From Methylobacterium sp. WL119 (GTDB lineage: Bacteria > Pseudomonadota > Alphaproteobacteria > Rhizobiales > Beijerinckiaceae): a DNA stretch of 64,000 nucleotides. The translations under genes and the position numbers were made by a program. The stretch is taken from contig NZ_VRUU01000003.1 in the NCBI RefSeq assembly GCF_008039875.1, positions 62,001-126,000 of the forward strand. The letters run 5' to 3'. Numbering within the stretch: the first letter of the stretch is position 1; each line of letters starts with the position of its first letter. The notes beneath the pieces are model-generated. The model did not search any database, was not told where the DNA came from, and saw nothing but the letters and a program-made list of their open reading frames with translations. Positions 38,285 to 46,884 of this stretch are shown here, piece after piece.

Positions 38285-38809
38285 TCAGGCGGTCGTGACC
38301 TCCGTCTGCGGCCGGCGGCGGACCACGCGGCGACCGACGTCGGACAGCACGCGCCAGCCGCCCCAGGCGGCGAGGAACCCGAGCAGCCCGGCCACCACCC
38401 CGTCCGTCGTGGTCGGCAGCGCCGGTTCGTAATCCTGGTAGGTGGCGCGGGCGAGCGGCACGTCCGGGTCGCGGATCACGGCGGCGAGCCGCCCGAGCGG
38501 GCTCATGGCCGAGGCCAGCGCCTGCTGCTGCGCCGAAAGCCGGGCGAGCCGCTCGATGTCGTAGCGCGCCGCCTCGCCCCGCCGCGCGATCAGGGTGTCG
38601 GGGTTGGTGCGAAGCCGGTCGACCGCCCCGTCGCGGGTGTTGCCGGTGGCCTTGGCGTCGGAATCGAGCGTCGCGATCTCGCGCTTCAGCTCGTCGAGGG
38701 CGCCGCCGAGGCGCTGGGCGTATTGCTGGGCGAATTCGGGGCCCTGCGCCGCCAGCCCGCCGCCGAGGAGGCCGAGCGCCAGACCGAGGGTGCGGAAGAC
38801 ACGAAACAC
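38285..38809 (-). CDS. DUF2937 family membrane protein
   Basis: 174 aa from a GTG at 38809 (VFRVFRTLGLALGLLGGGLA). One N-terminal membrane segment, a long periplasmic coiled-coil-rich part with GPEFAQQYAQRLGGALDELK (diagnostic for DUF2937), then a second membrane segment near the C-terminus (GVVAGLLGFLAAWGGWRVL). Function unknown. It lies between the ligase-like gene and the WD40 gene on the same strand. Confidence 0.85.
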   Translation of the reverse strand: MFRVFRTLGLALGLLGGGLAAQGPEFAQQYAQRLGGALDELKREIATLDSDAKATGNTRDGAVDRLRTNPDTLIARRGEAARYDIERLARLSAQQQALASAMSPLGRLAAVIRDPDVPLARATYQDYEPALPTTTDGVVAGLLGFLAAWGGWRVLSDVGRRVVRRRPQTEVTTA

Positions 38810-38880
38810 GGCATCGCCTCGTCGAAATGGTCGTTGCAGAAGAGCACGGCGACGGCGGCAGTTCCAGAACCCGGTCGGAT

Positions 38881-39882
38881 TCAGGCCGGCAGGGTCAGCA
38901 GGCCCGCCGCGCCGTCGACGCATCCGAAGGCCAGCCGCCCGCCCTTCGCGTCCCAGGCGAGCGCCGAGATCGCGCTGCCCTTCACCGCCGGGCGGACCAG
39001 CAGCTCCGAGGCGTCGGTGAAGCGCACGAGCAGGATGCAGCCGTCCTCGTAGCCCATCGCCAGCACCAGGGCCTTGGGGTGGAACGCGACGCGCGAGACG
39101 CGGGCCGGGCGCACCCCGCACTCCCGCGGGGCCTTGCCGGTCGGGCCCTCCTTCGAATCGAACGGCCAGACGATCGCGGCCTCCGCGCCGCTGGTGGCGA
39201 GCCAGTGCCCGTCCGACGACCACGACACCGAGCGCACCTTGGCCGGGTAGCCGGACATCCGCATGTGGCCGCGGTCCGGCTGCAGGCGCCAGCCGTGCAG
39301 CGCGTTCTCCTGCATGGTCGAGACGACGAAGCGCCCGTCGGGCGACCACGTCACGTCGATGTGCGAGCCCTTCCACTCGACCATCTCGGCCGGGGTCTCG
39401 TGGTTCGGGTACCAGAGCGAGACGCCGTTGTAGTGCGACGCCGCGAGCCGGTAGCCCTTCGGGGCGAAGGCGAGGCCGCGGGCGGTGGAGGGGGCGGTGA
39501 GGGTCCGCTCGCGCCCCTTGGCGTCGCGGGCGACCACGCTGCGCCCGGCGGCGTAGGCGACCGACCCGTCGGGGTGCAGCGCCAGCGCATCGATCCAGGC
39601 GCCGCCCTTGGCGGTGGCGACCTCGGACAGGGTGCCGTCGGCCCCGATCGCCACGACGCGCCCGTCGTCGCCGCCGGTGACGAGGCGGTTAGCATCGCCG
39701 GCGGCAGCGAGGATGCCGGCCTCGGGATGGGCGGCGAGGCGGCTCGAGGTGCCGTCGCGGCTCAGGACGATCGTGCCGTCGCCGAGCGCCAGCAGCAGCG
39801 CGTCCTTCACGAAGTGCGCGGCGACGACGTGGGCGCCCGCCTCGATCGGCGCGACGTGGGTGGTCAGCGAGGTGTTGCTCAT
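38881..39882 (-). CDS. WD40 repeat protein
   Basis: 333 aa with about six to seven WD-like beta-propeller blades. Repeats are visible as GDGTIVLSRDG, VTGGDDGRVVAIGADG, DVTWSPDGRFVVSTMQ, SVSWSSDGHWLATSGAEAAI and SALAWDAKGGRLAFG. No signal peptide or enzymatic domain. Such single-propeller proteins act as scaffolds. Homologues occur in Methylobacterium and Rhizobiales without an assigned role. Confidence 0.85.
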   Translation of the reverse strand: MSNTSLTTHVAPIEAGAHVVAAHFVKDALLLALGDGTIVLSRDGTSSRLAAHPEAGILAAAGDANRLVTGGDDGRVVAIGADGTLSEVATAKGGAWIDALALHPDGSVAYAAGRSVVARDAKGRERTLTAPSTARGLAFAPKGYRLAASHYNGVSLWYPNHETPAEMVEWKGSHIDVTWSPDGRFVVSTMQENALHGWRLQPDRGHMRMSGYPAKVRSVSWSSDGHWLATSGAEAAIVWPFDSKEGPTGKAPRECGVRPARVSRVAFHPKALVLAMGYEDGCILLVRFTDASELLVRPAVKGSAISALAWDAKGGRLAFGCVDGAAGLLTLPA

Positions 39883-39931
39883 CGGGCGACTCGATCGGAA
39901 CGAAGGCGGACAGGACGGGTGCGGAACGGGA

Positions 39932-40606
39932 TCAGGCGGCGGGCGGCTCGGGCATCATCGCGCGGTGGCGGAGCGCGAAGATCGCGGCGACCAGCGCGAG
40001 AACGCCCGATATCGCCGCCGGGATCACCAGGGCATAGAGGTCGAGGCGGGCATAGGCCACGGCGCCGGCGAGGGCGCCGACTAGGAGGGCGGCCCAGACC
40101 GCCCCGTCCCCGACCCAGCCGAAGGGCGGCCCGGTGCGGGTGAGCGCCTGCGCGATCTTCTGCCCGAGGCTGAACAGCGCCCCGGTGACGAAGGTGGTGC
40201 CGGCGCGAAACCCCTTCACCTGCGCCAGCACGGCGTTCTGCGAGCCCATCGCCACCGCCATGAAGAACGAGGCGATGCCGAGCTCCGGGATCGCGAGGCC
40301 GACGCCGAGGGCGGCCAGGATCAGCAAGGCCTCGTAGCCGAGCACCGCCGGCGTCGCCCAGGGGAAGGGGACCAGGATCGACAGCCCGCTGCCAAGGACC
40401 GCGCCGGCGAGGAACCCGCCGATCAGGACCGCCGGCAGCACCACGTGCGCGAAGTCGGCGTGCCCGAGGAAGACCGAGAGCTGCGTGGTGTTGCCGCTCA
40501 TAAACGAGGTGTAGAGGCCGCCGAGGCGCACGAAGCCGAGGGCGTCGACGTATCCAGCGAGCGCCGTCAGCACGAGGCCGGTGCCGAGCTGCCAGGACCG
40601 GCTCAC
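39932..40606 (-). CDS. DUF1275 (YoaK) family membrane protein
   Basis: 224 aa with six hydrophobic segments. The first carries the DUF1275 signature LTALAGYVDALGFVRLGGLY, followed by TSFMSGNTTQLSVFLG, and an internal MGSQNAVLAQVKGF. The role of the family is unproven (transport is suggested). The two DUF1275 hallmarks, G-x-D-A and the SGN-T motif, are complete. It is divergent from the response-regulator gene at 40814. Confidence 0.9.
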   Translation of the reverse strand: MSRSWQLGTGLVLTALAGYVDALGFVRLGGLYTSFMSGNTTQLSVFLGHADFAHVVLPAVLIGGFLAGAVLGSGLSILVPFPWATPAVLGYEALLILAALGVGLAIPELGIASFFMAVAMGSQNAVLAQVKGFRAGTTFVTGALFSLGQKIAQALTRTGPPFGWVGDGAVWAALLVGALAGAVAYARLDLYALVIPAAISGVLALVAAIFALRHRAMMPEPPAA

Positions 40607-40813
40607 GAAACCCGATCCGGTGCGCGTTCCGTCAACACTCGGTTAACCATTCCCAGCGCCTCGTCCAGGGGCGGGCGGGCAGGGTTAAGGCTTCGCTCAC
40701 CAAACCTCGGCAATTCGATGCAATCACGGCGAACGCCGGAGCACAGGGCCCCGTTGGTCTTGCGATCCGGCTGCGGGACCTTCGTTCCGCGCCGGGTGAG
40801 TTGGAGTTGCGTC

Positions 40814-41239
40814 ATGATGTCCTTCGCCTGCGCCGCCATCGGCCTGCCGAGCTACCTCGACCGCGCGCCCACCACCGTCCTGGTGGTGGAGGACGAGCCG
40901 TTCGTCTGCGAACTGGCGGCGGAGGCGCTGCTCGACGAGGGCTACCGCGTCCTGACCGCCGCGGATGCCTGGGAAGCCGAGGCGATCCTCGCCCGGGAGA
41001 CCGTCGATCTGCTCTTCACCGATATCGATCTCGCCCGCAACACGAACGGGATCACGCTGGCGCGGGCCGCCCGGGCGCATTGCCCCTCGCTCCCGGTGGT
41101 CTACACCTCCGGCGGCCGCGCCTGCCTCTCGCAGGGCGAGGCCGTCCCCGAATCGATCTTCGTGCCGAAACCCTATCGACCGAGCCAGCTGGTCGCGCTC
41201 ACGAACGACATCCTGCGCAGCCACGCCCACCACGCCTGA
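40814..41239 (+). CDS. Single-domain response regulator
   Basis: 141 aa, essentially one receiver domain: acidic pair EDE in TVLVVEDEPFVCELA, phospho-acceptor aspartate in LLFTDIDLA (about residue 75), T/S in VVYTSGG and the lysine in FVPKPYRP. No output domain, so it works through another protein, as single-domain regulators in Hyphomicrobiales do. Two in-frame ATGs (40814, 40817) are possible. No kinase gene lies beside it. Confidence 0.9.
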   Translation: MMSFACAAIGLPSYLDRAPTTVLVVEDEPFVCELAAEALLDEGYRVLTAADAWEAEAILARETVDLLFTDIDLARNTNGITLARAARAHCPSLPVVYTSGGRACLSQGEAVPESIFVPKPYRPSQLVALTNDILRSHAHHA

Positions 41240-41278
41240 TCCCGATCCCTCGACGCACGACGCCCGGAACCCTGACGC

Positions 41279-41644
41279 ATGCGCCTCGCTCACGCCGCCC
41301 TCCTGATGCTCGCCGCCGGCCTCGCCACGCCGGTCGAAGCCGCCTGCGACGTGAAGGGCGCCAAGATCGAGGAGACGATCGCCCGGAAGAGCGAGCTGCA
41401 GGAAGCCGCCAACAAGCAGACGGTGCGCGACCTGCGCACGCTGCGCGACGCGGCGATCGTGCTCGAAACCTATTCCTACGTCACCGAGTGCGAGCGCGTT
41501 CTGGAGATCGTGAAGACCCTGGCCGCCGACCCAGAAAAGACGATCGAGAAGGGCGACACCGACGAGGAGAAGGCCGAGGACCTGCAGGAGGCGCGCAAGC
41601 CCAAGCCCGCCTTGGAGCCGGCCGCGCCGGCCAAGCCCAAATGA
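41279..41644 (+). CDS. Secreted hypothetical protein with Lys/Pro tail
   Basis: 121 aa, signal peptide MRLAHAALLMLAAGLATPVE cut before ACDV. The mature protein is helical and charged, with two cysteines (ACDVKG and VTECERV) likely to pair. It ends in a low-complexity segment KPKPALEPAAPAKPK. The next 26 bp repeat TGACTAAGCCCAAATGATCA-like codons of no clear meaning. No family recognised. Confidence 0.75.
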   Translation: MRLAHAALLMLAAGLATPVEAACDVKGAKIEETIARKSELQEAANKQTVRDLRTLRDAAIVLETYSYVTECERVLEIVKTLAADPEKTIEKGDTDEEKAEDLQEARKPKPALEPAAPAKPK

Positions 41645-41697
41645 CTAAGCCCAAATGATCACGCCCACATGATGGGGAAGCCCGGGTCGGTCCGCCT

Positions 41698-42054
41698 CTA
41701 CCAGCCGAACCGCGCGATCCGGGCGAGCTGCGCCTTGCCGGCGGCCTCGTCCCGGCCGAGGAGCGCGACCCGCTCGGACAAGCCGTAGGCGGTCGGCGAG
41801 AACGGCAGCGACAGCAGCACGACGCCCTCGGTCCGCGATCGGTTCACCGAGGCGATCAGGCAGGCGATCACGGGATCGTCCTCGGGCGCGCCGACGCAGT
41901 CGGCCCGCGGGCTGCCGAACAGCGGCCGGTTCGGCAGCGTCAGCTGGATCGTGGTGCCGCCGCGCCGGTCGGGGGCCGGCGGCAGGCTGTAGCTGCGCAC
42001 GAACAGGGCCGGGACCAGCACCAGCAGCGCCAGGACGACGAGAGCCTTGCGCAT
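41698..42054 (-). CDS. Membrane-anchored hypothetical protein
   Basis: 118 aa with one N-terminal hydrophobic segment (KALVVLALLVLVPALFV) that may be a signal anchor, then a soluble domain with a two-cysteine loop (ADCVGA, IACLIAS). No motif recognised. It is followed upstream by the 75-aa gene at 42059-42286, only 4 bp apart, so the two form an operon. Confidence 0.65.
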   Translation of the reverse strand: MRKALVVLALLVLVPALFVRSYSLPPAPDRRGGTTIQLTLPNRPLFGSPRADCVGAPEDDPVIACLIASVNRSRTEGVVLLSLPFSPTAYGLSERVALLGRDEAAGKAQLARIARFGW

Positions 42055-42058
42055 GGCC

Positions 42059-42286
42059 TCAGCCCGGCTCGTCGAAGCGGCTGCGGAAGAACACCTCGCG
42101 CCCGGCGCCGTCGATCACCCGGACCGCCTCCGCCGGCCCGCCCGAACGCTGCGGGACGCGGGCGCGGGCGAACAGGCGCAAGGCGCGTTCCTGCGCGCCC
42201 TCGAGCCCGGCGCTGCGCACCGAGATCCGCGTCTGGACGTCGCCCGGCTCGGGGCCGAGGACTTCGATGTGAAAGGTCTCGCGCAC
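42059..42286 (-). CDS. Small hypothetical protein
   Basis: 75 aa (MRETFHIEVLGPEPGDVQTR), predicted beta-alpha-beta, without signal or membrane segment. It precedes the membrane-anchored protein at 41698-42054 with 4 bp spacing. Function unknown. Confidence 0.6.
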   Translation of the reverse strand: MRETFHIEVLGPEPGDVQTRISVRSAGLEGAQERALRLFARARVPQRSGGPAEAVRVIDGAGREVFFRSRFDEPG

Positions 42287-42342
42287 CGCCGTGCCTCTGC
42301 CCTAACTCGGACGCATCGTCCACCGTCGCGAGACCTTAGCCC

Positions 42343-42486
42343 GTGAGCCCACTCAAGATCGCCGCCGCGGTCGCCGTCTGCGCCCTGCTGTTCTGGCTCG
42401 GCCTGCGCATCACCCGTGTGATGGTCGACCTCGGCATCCGCGCCGGGCATGCCGAGGCGCGCCGGCGCGAGGAGGAGGAGCGCTGA
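42343..42486 (+). CDS. Short single-span membrane protein
   Basis: 47 aa from a GTG at 42343: one hydrophobic stretch (IAAAVAVCALLFWLGL) and a charged tail (HAEARRREEEER). Normal codon bias for the window. It ends 4 bp before the selO stop (opposite strand). No family; called from open frame, codon bias and a sensible topology only. Confidence 0.5.
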   Translation: MSPLKIAAAVAVCALLFWLGLRITRVMVDLGIRAGHAEARRREEEER

Positions 42487-42490
42487 GCCC

Positions 42491-43933
42491 CTATCCGACG
42501 GGCAGCGGCGCAGTGCCGTAGGCCTCCGCCATGCGCGCGATCGCCGCGAGCTTGTCCGAGAGCACCGACCAGTCGTCGGACGACGCGATCGGCGCCCAGA
42601 GCGCCTCGACCTCGTCGATCAGCAGCGTGCACGGCCGCGCCTGCGCGAAGTAGGGGTGGGCGAGGTTCGCCCCGGCGGCCGGCGCCATGCCCTGCAGCGC
42701 CGCGCGCACCGGCGCGAAGCTCTCGCCGGCATAGAGCGCGGCGGACGGGCTCGCCGCGGCACGGTCCGCGCTGGCCGTGCCGCCGTACCAGTCGAAGAAC
42801 GTCTGCTCGAACGGGGCGCCGCTCTCGGCTAGGAAGCGCCAGAACGCCCCGACCAGGCGATCGGTCTCGTCTTGGCCCGCCTTGGCGAGCCCGAGCCGCG
42901 CGAGCAACGCGTCCGCGAACCCCTCCTGCAGGGCCGGGCCGAAGCCCTTGAGGACGGCTTCGAGATCCGCCTGCGGCGCCAGCGTCAGCAGGCAATCCGC
43001 CAGCCGGGCGAGGTTCCAGTACAGCGCCTCCGGCTGCCGGCCGAAGCTGTAGAGCTCTTGCGTGTCGAAGTAGGCCGCGGTGAAGTTCGGGTCGTAGGCC
43101 GGCAGCCAGCGCCACGGGCCGTAATCGAAGCTCTCGCCGGTGACGTTGATGTTGTCGGTGTTGAGCACGCCGTGGACGAAGCCGGCCGCCGCCCATTGCG
43201 CGCCCATCCGGGCGACGCGCCGCGTGACCTCACCGAGGAACGCGACGGCCCGCTCGGCCACCGACTCGCGCCAGAGATCGGGCATGTGGGTGGCGATCGT
43301 GTGATCGAGCAGCCGCGCGACGTTGCCCGGCTCGTCGAGCGCCAGGAAGCGCTGGAAGCTGCCGATGCGGATGTGGCCGTGGCTCAGGCGCACCAGCACG
43401 GCCGAGCGGGTGGGGGAGGGCTCGTCGCCGCGCTCCAAAGCCTCGCCGGTCTCGATCAGGCTGAAGCTCTTGGAGGTGTTCACGCCCTGCGCTTCGAGGA
43501 GCGCGGTGGCCAGCACCTCGCGCACGCCCCCCTTCAAGGTCAGGCGCCCGTCGCCGGCCCGCGACCACGGCGTCGTGCCGCTGCCCTTGGTGGCGAGATC
43601 GAGCAGGCGCCCGTCGCGTAGGTCGTGCAGCTGCGCAAAGAGGAAGCCGCGCCCGTCGCCGAGATCGGGGTTGTACGAGCGGAACTGATGGCCGTGATAG
43701 CGCAGGGCCAGCGGCGCCGGGAACGAGCCGGGCAGCGGCTCGAACCGGCCGAACCGCGCGATCCACTCGGCGTCCGACAGCCCGTCGAGGCCGACGCGCG
43801 CGGCCCAGGGCTGGTTGCGGACGCGCAGGATGGTCTCGGGAAAGCGCGCGGCCTCGACCACGTCGAAGAAGTCGCCGCCGAGGTCGGCATGGCGGCGGGA
43901 GGGCCGCGCCGCGTGGGATGGGAGGTCTGACAA
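42491..43933 (-). CDS. selO: Protein adenylyltransferase SelO (UPF0061/YdiU)
   Basis: Pseudokinase-fold enzyme that transfers AMP from ATP to Ser/Thr/Tyr of target proteins. Motifs: GHQFRSYNPDLGDGRG, KGSGTTPWSRAGDGRLTLKG (inverted nucleotide site), IRIGSFQRF and the metal-binding NTDNINVTGESFDYGPW. The C-terminal Cys-containing motif of many SelO proteins is not obvious. The start is uncertain: a TTG at 43933 gives 480 aa with the usual short lead before DLGGDFFDVV; an ATG at 44053 would add 40 residues with no family match and reach towards the divergent tRNA promoter. Confidence 0.9.
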   Translation of the reverse strand: MSDLPSHAARPSRRHADLGGDFFDVVEAARFPETILRVRNQPWAARVGLDGLSDAEWIARFGRFEPLPGSFPAPLALRYHGHQFRSYNPDLGDGRGFLFAQLHDLRDGRLLDLATKGSGTTPWSRAGDGRLTLKGGVREVLATALLEAQGVNTSKSFSLIETGEALERGDEPSPTRSAVLVRLSHGHIRIGSFQRFLALDEPGNVARLLDHTIATHMPDLWRESVAERAVAFLGEVTRRVARMGAQWAAAGFVHGVLNTDNINVTGESFDYGPWRWLPAYDPNFTAAYFDTQELYSFGRQPEALYWNLARLADCLLTLAPQADLEAVLKGFGPALQEGFADALLARLGLAKAGQDETDRLVGAFWRFLAESGAPFEQTFFDWYGGTASADRAAASPSAALYAGESFAPVRAALQGMAPAAGANLAHPYFAQARPCTLLIDEVEALWAPIASSDDWSVLSDKLAAIARMAEAYGTAPLPVG

Positions 43934-44070
43934 GGAAACGGCCCTCGCTGGGTTCCGGCATTCGAACGACACGCAGTGCGATAAGCCGCCCCGGCCCGAT
44001 CCGTTGCGGCCCGGCGGAAGCGACGCAAACCGGTCCCGAAAAAACCCGGGCTCCATCCCGAAACAGGGCG

Positions 44071-44099
44071 TTGACACCGCAAGCCGCCGTTCCCTATAC
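44071..44099 (+). promoter_or_regulatory. Promoter of tRNA-Met
   Basis: TTGACA (44071-44076), 17 bp, CTATAC (44094-44099): perfect -35 and a good -10. It lies 50 bp before the mature tRNA start at 44149. Confidence 0.75.
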
Positions 44100-44148
44100 C
44101 GCCGATCTCCGAACCGGCCGCCTGCCCGAGCAGACGGCCGCGGGCTGG

Positions 44149-44225
44149 GGCGGGGTAGCTCAGCTGGTTAGAGCAGAGGAATCATAATCCTCGTGTCGGG
44201 GGTTCGAGTCCCTCTCCCGCTACCA
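44149..44225 (+). tRNA. tRNA-Met (CAT), elongator type
   Basis: 77 nt with encoded CCA. Acceptor stem GGCGGGG/TCCCGCT with wobble ends, TA at 8-9, anticodon arm GAGGA-ATCATAA-TCCTC giving CAT, T loop TTCGAGT. The paired first position argues against an initiator tRNA, which has an unpaired 1-72. The layout is that of elongator tRNA-Met rather than the modified tRNA-Ile2. Confidence 0.93.
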
Positions 44226-44232
44226 TTTCTTC

Positions 44233-44264
44233 AACCCGCCCAGTCTCGACGTGGCGGGTTTTTT
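44233..44264 (+). terminator. Intrinsic terminator after tRNA-Met
   Basis: Stem AACCCGCC/GGCGGGTT with a 12-nt loop, then TTTT. It follows the tRNA by 8 bp. Confidence 0.8.
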
Positions 44265-44380
44265 CATGCCCGCAGGGCACTCCGAAGCCGTGCTGCAAAG
44301 CGCGATCGCCGATGCGACGCGGCGGGGGTGATCGCGGCCGCCTCGGGCGGACGGCGCGTCGGGGATCCGGGAGGGACGTC

Positions 44381-45136
44381 ATGCGCTGGATCGTGCCGAC
44401 CGCGATCGTTCTCGCCGCGCTTCCGGCGGCCGCCTGCGCCGCCGGCGATCCGAGCCGGGACGTGCTCTGGGCGGCGCTGAAGACCTGCGTCCTCGCCAAG
44501 AGGCTCGCCGACCGGACCTTTCCCTGCCTCGACGTCGATCTCGGCGACAAGGACCGGCCTGGAACGGCGGTGCTGCGCGCGCCGGGCGAGCCGACCCACG
44601 TCGTCGTGATGCCGACGGACACGGTCGCCGGGCTCGAGGCGCCGGTGCTGCGCGGGGCGCGGGGGATCGCCTACTGGCGCGCCGCCCTCGCGGCCCGGCG
44701 CTTCGCATCCGCCCCGCTGAAGGGCCGCGTGCCGGTGGAGGAGGTCGGCCTCGCGGTTAACTCGGCCCGGGGCCGAAGCCAGGACCAGCTCCACATCCAT
44801 CTCGACTGCATCAAGCCGCGGGTGCTGGCCGCCCTGCGGACGCACGGCCACGGCATCCGCGCCACCTGGGCACCGTTCCCGGTTCCCCTCGCGGGCGACC
44901 GCTACCTCGCCCTGCGGGTGACGGCTGCCGAGGCGGAGCGCTTCAACCCGTTCGCGGCGCTCGTCCGCCTGCCGGGGCGTTGGGACCTGCGGCAGACCAG
45001 CCTCGCGGCGGTCGCGACCCCGGCCGCCGATCTGGATCCCGGCTACTACGTGCTGGCCTACCGGGCGCCGCGGGCGAGCGCCGAGGATTTGATGGATCAC
45101 ACCTGCGGGGCGGCTACCGGAGCCGCGACGCCGTAG
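44381..45136 (+). CDS. cdh: CDP-diacylglycerol pyrophosphatase
   Basis: 251 aa. Hydrolyses CDP-diacylglycerol to phosphatidate and CMP at the membrane. N-terminal signal/anchor (WIVPTAIVLAALPAAACA) places the enzyme on the periplasmic side. The HIT-like active-site motif SQDQLHIHLDC (about residue 150) and GYYVLAYRAP are those of the Cdh family. The ATG at 44381 begins the hydrophobic segment. Length matches E. coli Cdh (251). Confidence 0.9.
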   Translation: MRWIVPTAIVLAALPAAACAAGDPSRDVLWAALKTCVLAKRLADRTFPCLDVDLGDKDRPGTAVLRAPGEPTHVVVMPTDTVAGLEAPVLRGARGIAYWRAALAARRFASAPLKGRVPVEEVGLAVNSARGRSQDQLHIHLDCIKPRVLAALRTHGHGIRATWAPFPVPLAGDRYLALRVTAAEAERFNPFAALVRLPGRWDLRQTSLAAVATPAADLDPGYYVLAYRAPRASAEDLMDHTCGAATGAATP

Positions 45137-45355
45137 GCCGCGTGCCGCCGGCGTCGACGGTCATCCACAGGTCGCTCCGTGCCGTCGAGCCGAACCGGAT
45201 CGGGGCCGACGAGGCGAAGCGTCATCACGCGCGAGCGCCTTCGCGCGACAACCGGTTGCCTCGACAAGGCGATGCCGGCGCTTATCCTTCACCGATGCGC
45301 TTTCCCAAAGCCAGCCGTCACCACGTCCAAGGCGGCCTGCCGCGCGATCGTCCGG

Positions 45356-45592
45356 ATGCCTGAGACGTCGGACCGATCGCCGCGCTGCGTCCACTACGTC
45401 GGCTTCAAGGACGATCGCTACTGGAACGCCGTCCGGATCTTCGGCGGTCCCCGGGTGATCCACCGCCGCTGGGATTGGTTCGCGGTCCACGATGTCGGGC
45501 CCGACGACGTGGTCGTGTTCGCCGAGGGCGATGCCAGCCAGCCGATGGCGGCGTGGAACGCGACCGACATCGACGAACGCTGGCTCACCTGA
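45356..45592 (+). CDS. Small hypothetical protein (WD-containing)
   Basis: 78 aa: ETSDRSPRCVHYVGFKDDRY, then WNAVRIFGGPRVIHRRWD. Aromatic-rich, probably a compact beta protein. The pattern FKDDRYWNAVRIFG recurs in short uncharacterised proteins of Methylobacterium and Rhizobium. No signal peptide; function unknown. The preceding 200 bp have no coding signal. Confidence 0.7.
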   Translation: MPETSDRSPRCVHYVGFKDDRYWNAVRIFGGPRVIHRRWDWFAVHDVGPDDVVVFAEGDASQPMAAWNATDIDERWLT

Positions 45593-45689
45593 GCCGCCGG
45601 CCCGCCGTACGCCGGACCATGATCGGGCTGCGGCACTCGAGGCAGCGCGAGCGTGCGAACCGAACCCGGATGGCGACCGTTGATGCGCC

Positions 45690-45935
45690 ATGACCGATCC
45701 GACATCCGCCCCAGCGTCCGACGCGATCATCGACGCCCGCCGCCGCGAGATGGCGGTCGAGCACCTGCTGTTCGGCACGATCCGCTTCGTCGCGCAGCGC
45801 CATCCGGAGCTCCTCGACGAGCTCGACGGCAGCCTCGACCACCTGTGGGACAAGGCCCACGGCGAGGCCCGCGACGACGAGGCGGTGCGCGAGATCGCGC
45901 GGCGCTTCATCAAGAGCCTGCACGCCGAGAGCTAG
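45690..45935 (+). CDS. Small helical hypothetical protein
   Basis: 81 aa, all-helical and acidic (HPELLDELDGSLDHLWDKAH, then GEARDDEAVREIARRFIKSL). No signal or membrane segment. The composition resembles small DUF-type stress proteins. A near-consensus EcfG site, CGAAC-17-CGTT, ends 8 bp before the ATG, but this would make the message leaderless, so I do not call it as a promoter. Confidence 0.65.
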   Translation: MTDPTSAPASDAIIDARRREMAVEHLLFGTIRFVAQRHPELLDELDGSLDHLWDKAHGEARDDEAVREIARRFIKSLHAES

Positions 45936-46189
45936 CAGCCGCACGGCCACCCGCGACCTCTCGGGTTCGATGTCCCACAGGGCCGCCTTCGAGGCGGGCG
46001 GTGCCGCAGGCGGCCGGCACCGCCAGCCGCGGACCGATGCGGCCGGTGGAGAACGCATCCTCGCGCAACGGCCGCTGTTCATGCCGGTGCCGTCGGCCTC
46101 GGCGCGTGGGCGGCGCCTTCGCATAGCCCGCCGAGGTCCGGCCCCAGCAAGCGCGAGGACCGAAACCCGCACTTAATTTTTGCTTTGGG

Positions 46190-46622
46190 AGTGCCGGCGC
46201 GTCCGCCAGCCGACCGGCACCTTGCAGCGCGGGTGCAGCGCGAAACTTCAGGACGTGCGGCACCGCGCAGGCGCCGTGGATCGCGTCGATCAGGTCGATC
46301 GCAACAACCCGCCTCTGCAGGTCGAGCGCCGTGTCGAGAAGCGGCCCGAACGCGCCCGCGCCGACCTTACCGACCCGGACGTCGATCCGACCGAACGGCC
46401 GCAAGGGGCTCGGCTGCGATGGCCGCCACCGCCTCGGGACCGGTCGCGTCGGTTGGGGTCGCGACCACCTCGTCGTTGCCGACCCGGAACTCACGACCGC
46501 GTGGCATCGGGCCCACCGATACGGTGCGCGGCCGGAACGACGCAGCCCGCGCGCGCCATGAACGCCCCAGCGGCCGCATGGGCGATACCGCTCGATGCGC
46601 CGGTCAGGACGACGGTCACCAT
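46190..46622 (-). pseudogene. Decayed short-chain dehydrogenase/reductase
   Basis: On the minus strand from 46622 the reading starts MVTVVLTGASSGIAHAAAGA, the SDR Rossmann opening TGASSGI, then stops after about 42 codons. The fold continues in a second frame (REFRVGNDEVVATPTDATGP) and a third (FGRIDVRVGKVGAGAFGPLL, with IDLIDAIHGACAVPHVLKF, matching the NNVG, NL-G and A-LP regions of SDR proteins). The catalytic Ser-Tyr-Lys part is lost. At least two frameshifts and a 3' truncation make this a pseudogene. Its GC-rich codon pattern resembles the host. Confidence 0.75.
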
Positions 46623-46749
46623 TGGAGTTCGGACATGCTCGCGCTCCGTCGCGACGTGCTTCGCGAGGCGAGCAGGTCCGGGTTCGCGTCCTGCGCGCGA
46701 CCCTTACGACATAGGCGTTTGCCGGGTTGGGGTGCCACGGCCCGATCGT

Positions 46750-46884
46750 GCAGGCGAGAAGAAGCTTGACCGCGGCAACTAGTACGAACACATTATACTA
46801 GGAAATCCAGCCTATGACTTATGTCATATGTGCATTCTTAAGTTTGTTGGAGTCAAAGTCCGGAATTTATCGTAATAGAGCGCA
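46750..46884. other. AT-rich upstream region of the GT1 glycosyltransferase gene
   Basis: About 110 bp of sequence much richer in A+T than anything near (TATGACTTATGTCATATGTG and GGAATTTATCGTAATAGAG). It includes an inverted ATGAC/GTCAT pair (46814-46827). No coding signal. It probably holds the promoter of the gene at 46885 and may mark a junction of transferred DNA. Confidence 0.5.

Noticed and set aside
43934-44077. Upstream extension of selO from an ATG at 44077 or 44053
   Set aside because: It would run into the divergent tRNA-Met promoter and adds residues with no family similarity.
45656-45681. CGAAC-17-CGTT as an EcfG promoter for the gene at 45690
   Set aside because: One mismatch, and the site ends only 8 bp before the ATG, which would give no leader. 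Too weak without other evidence.
45910-46791. 293-aa minus-strand open frame as an intact gene
   Set aside because: The real SDR signal crosses three frames within it, which shows decay. The remaining residues do not form a domain.
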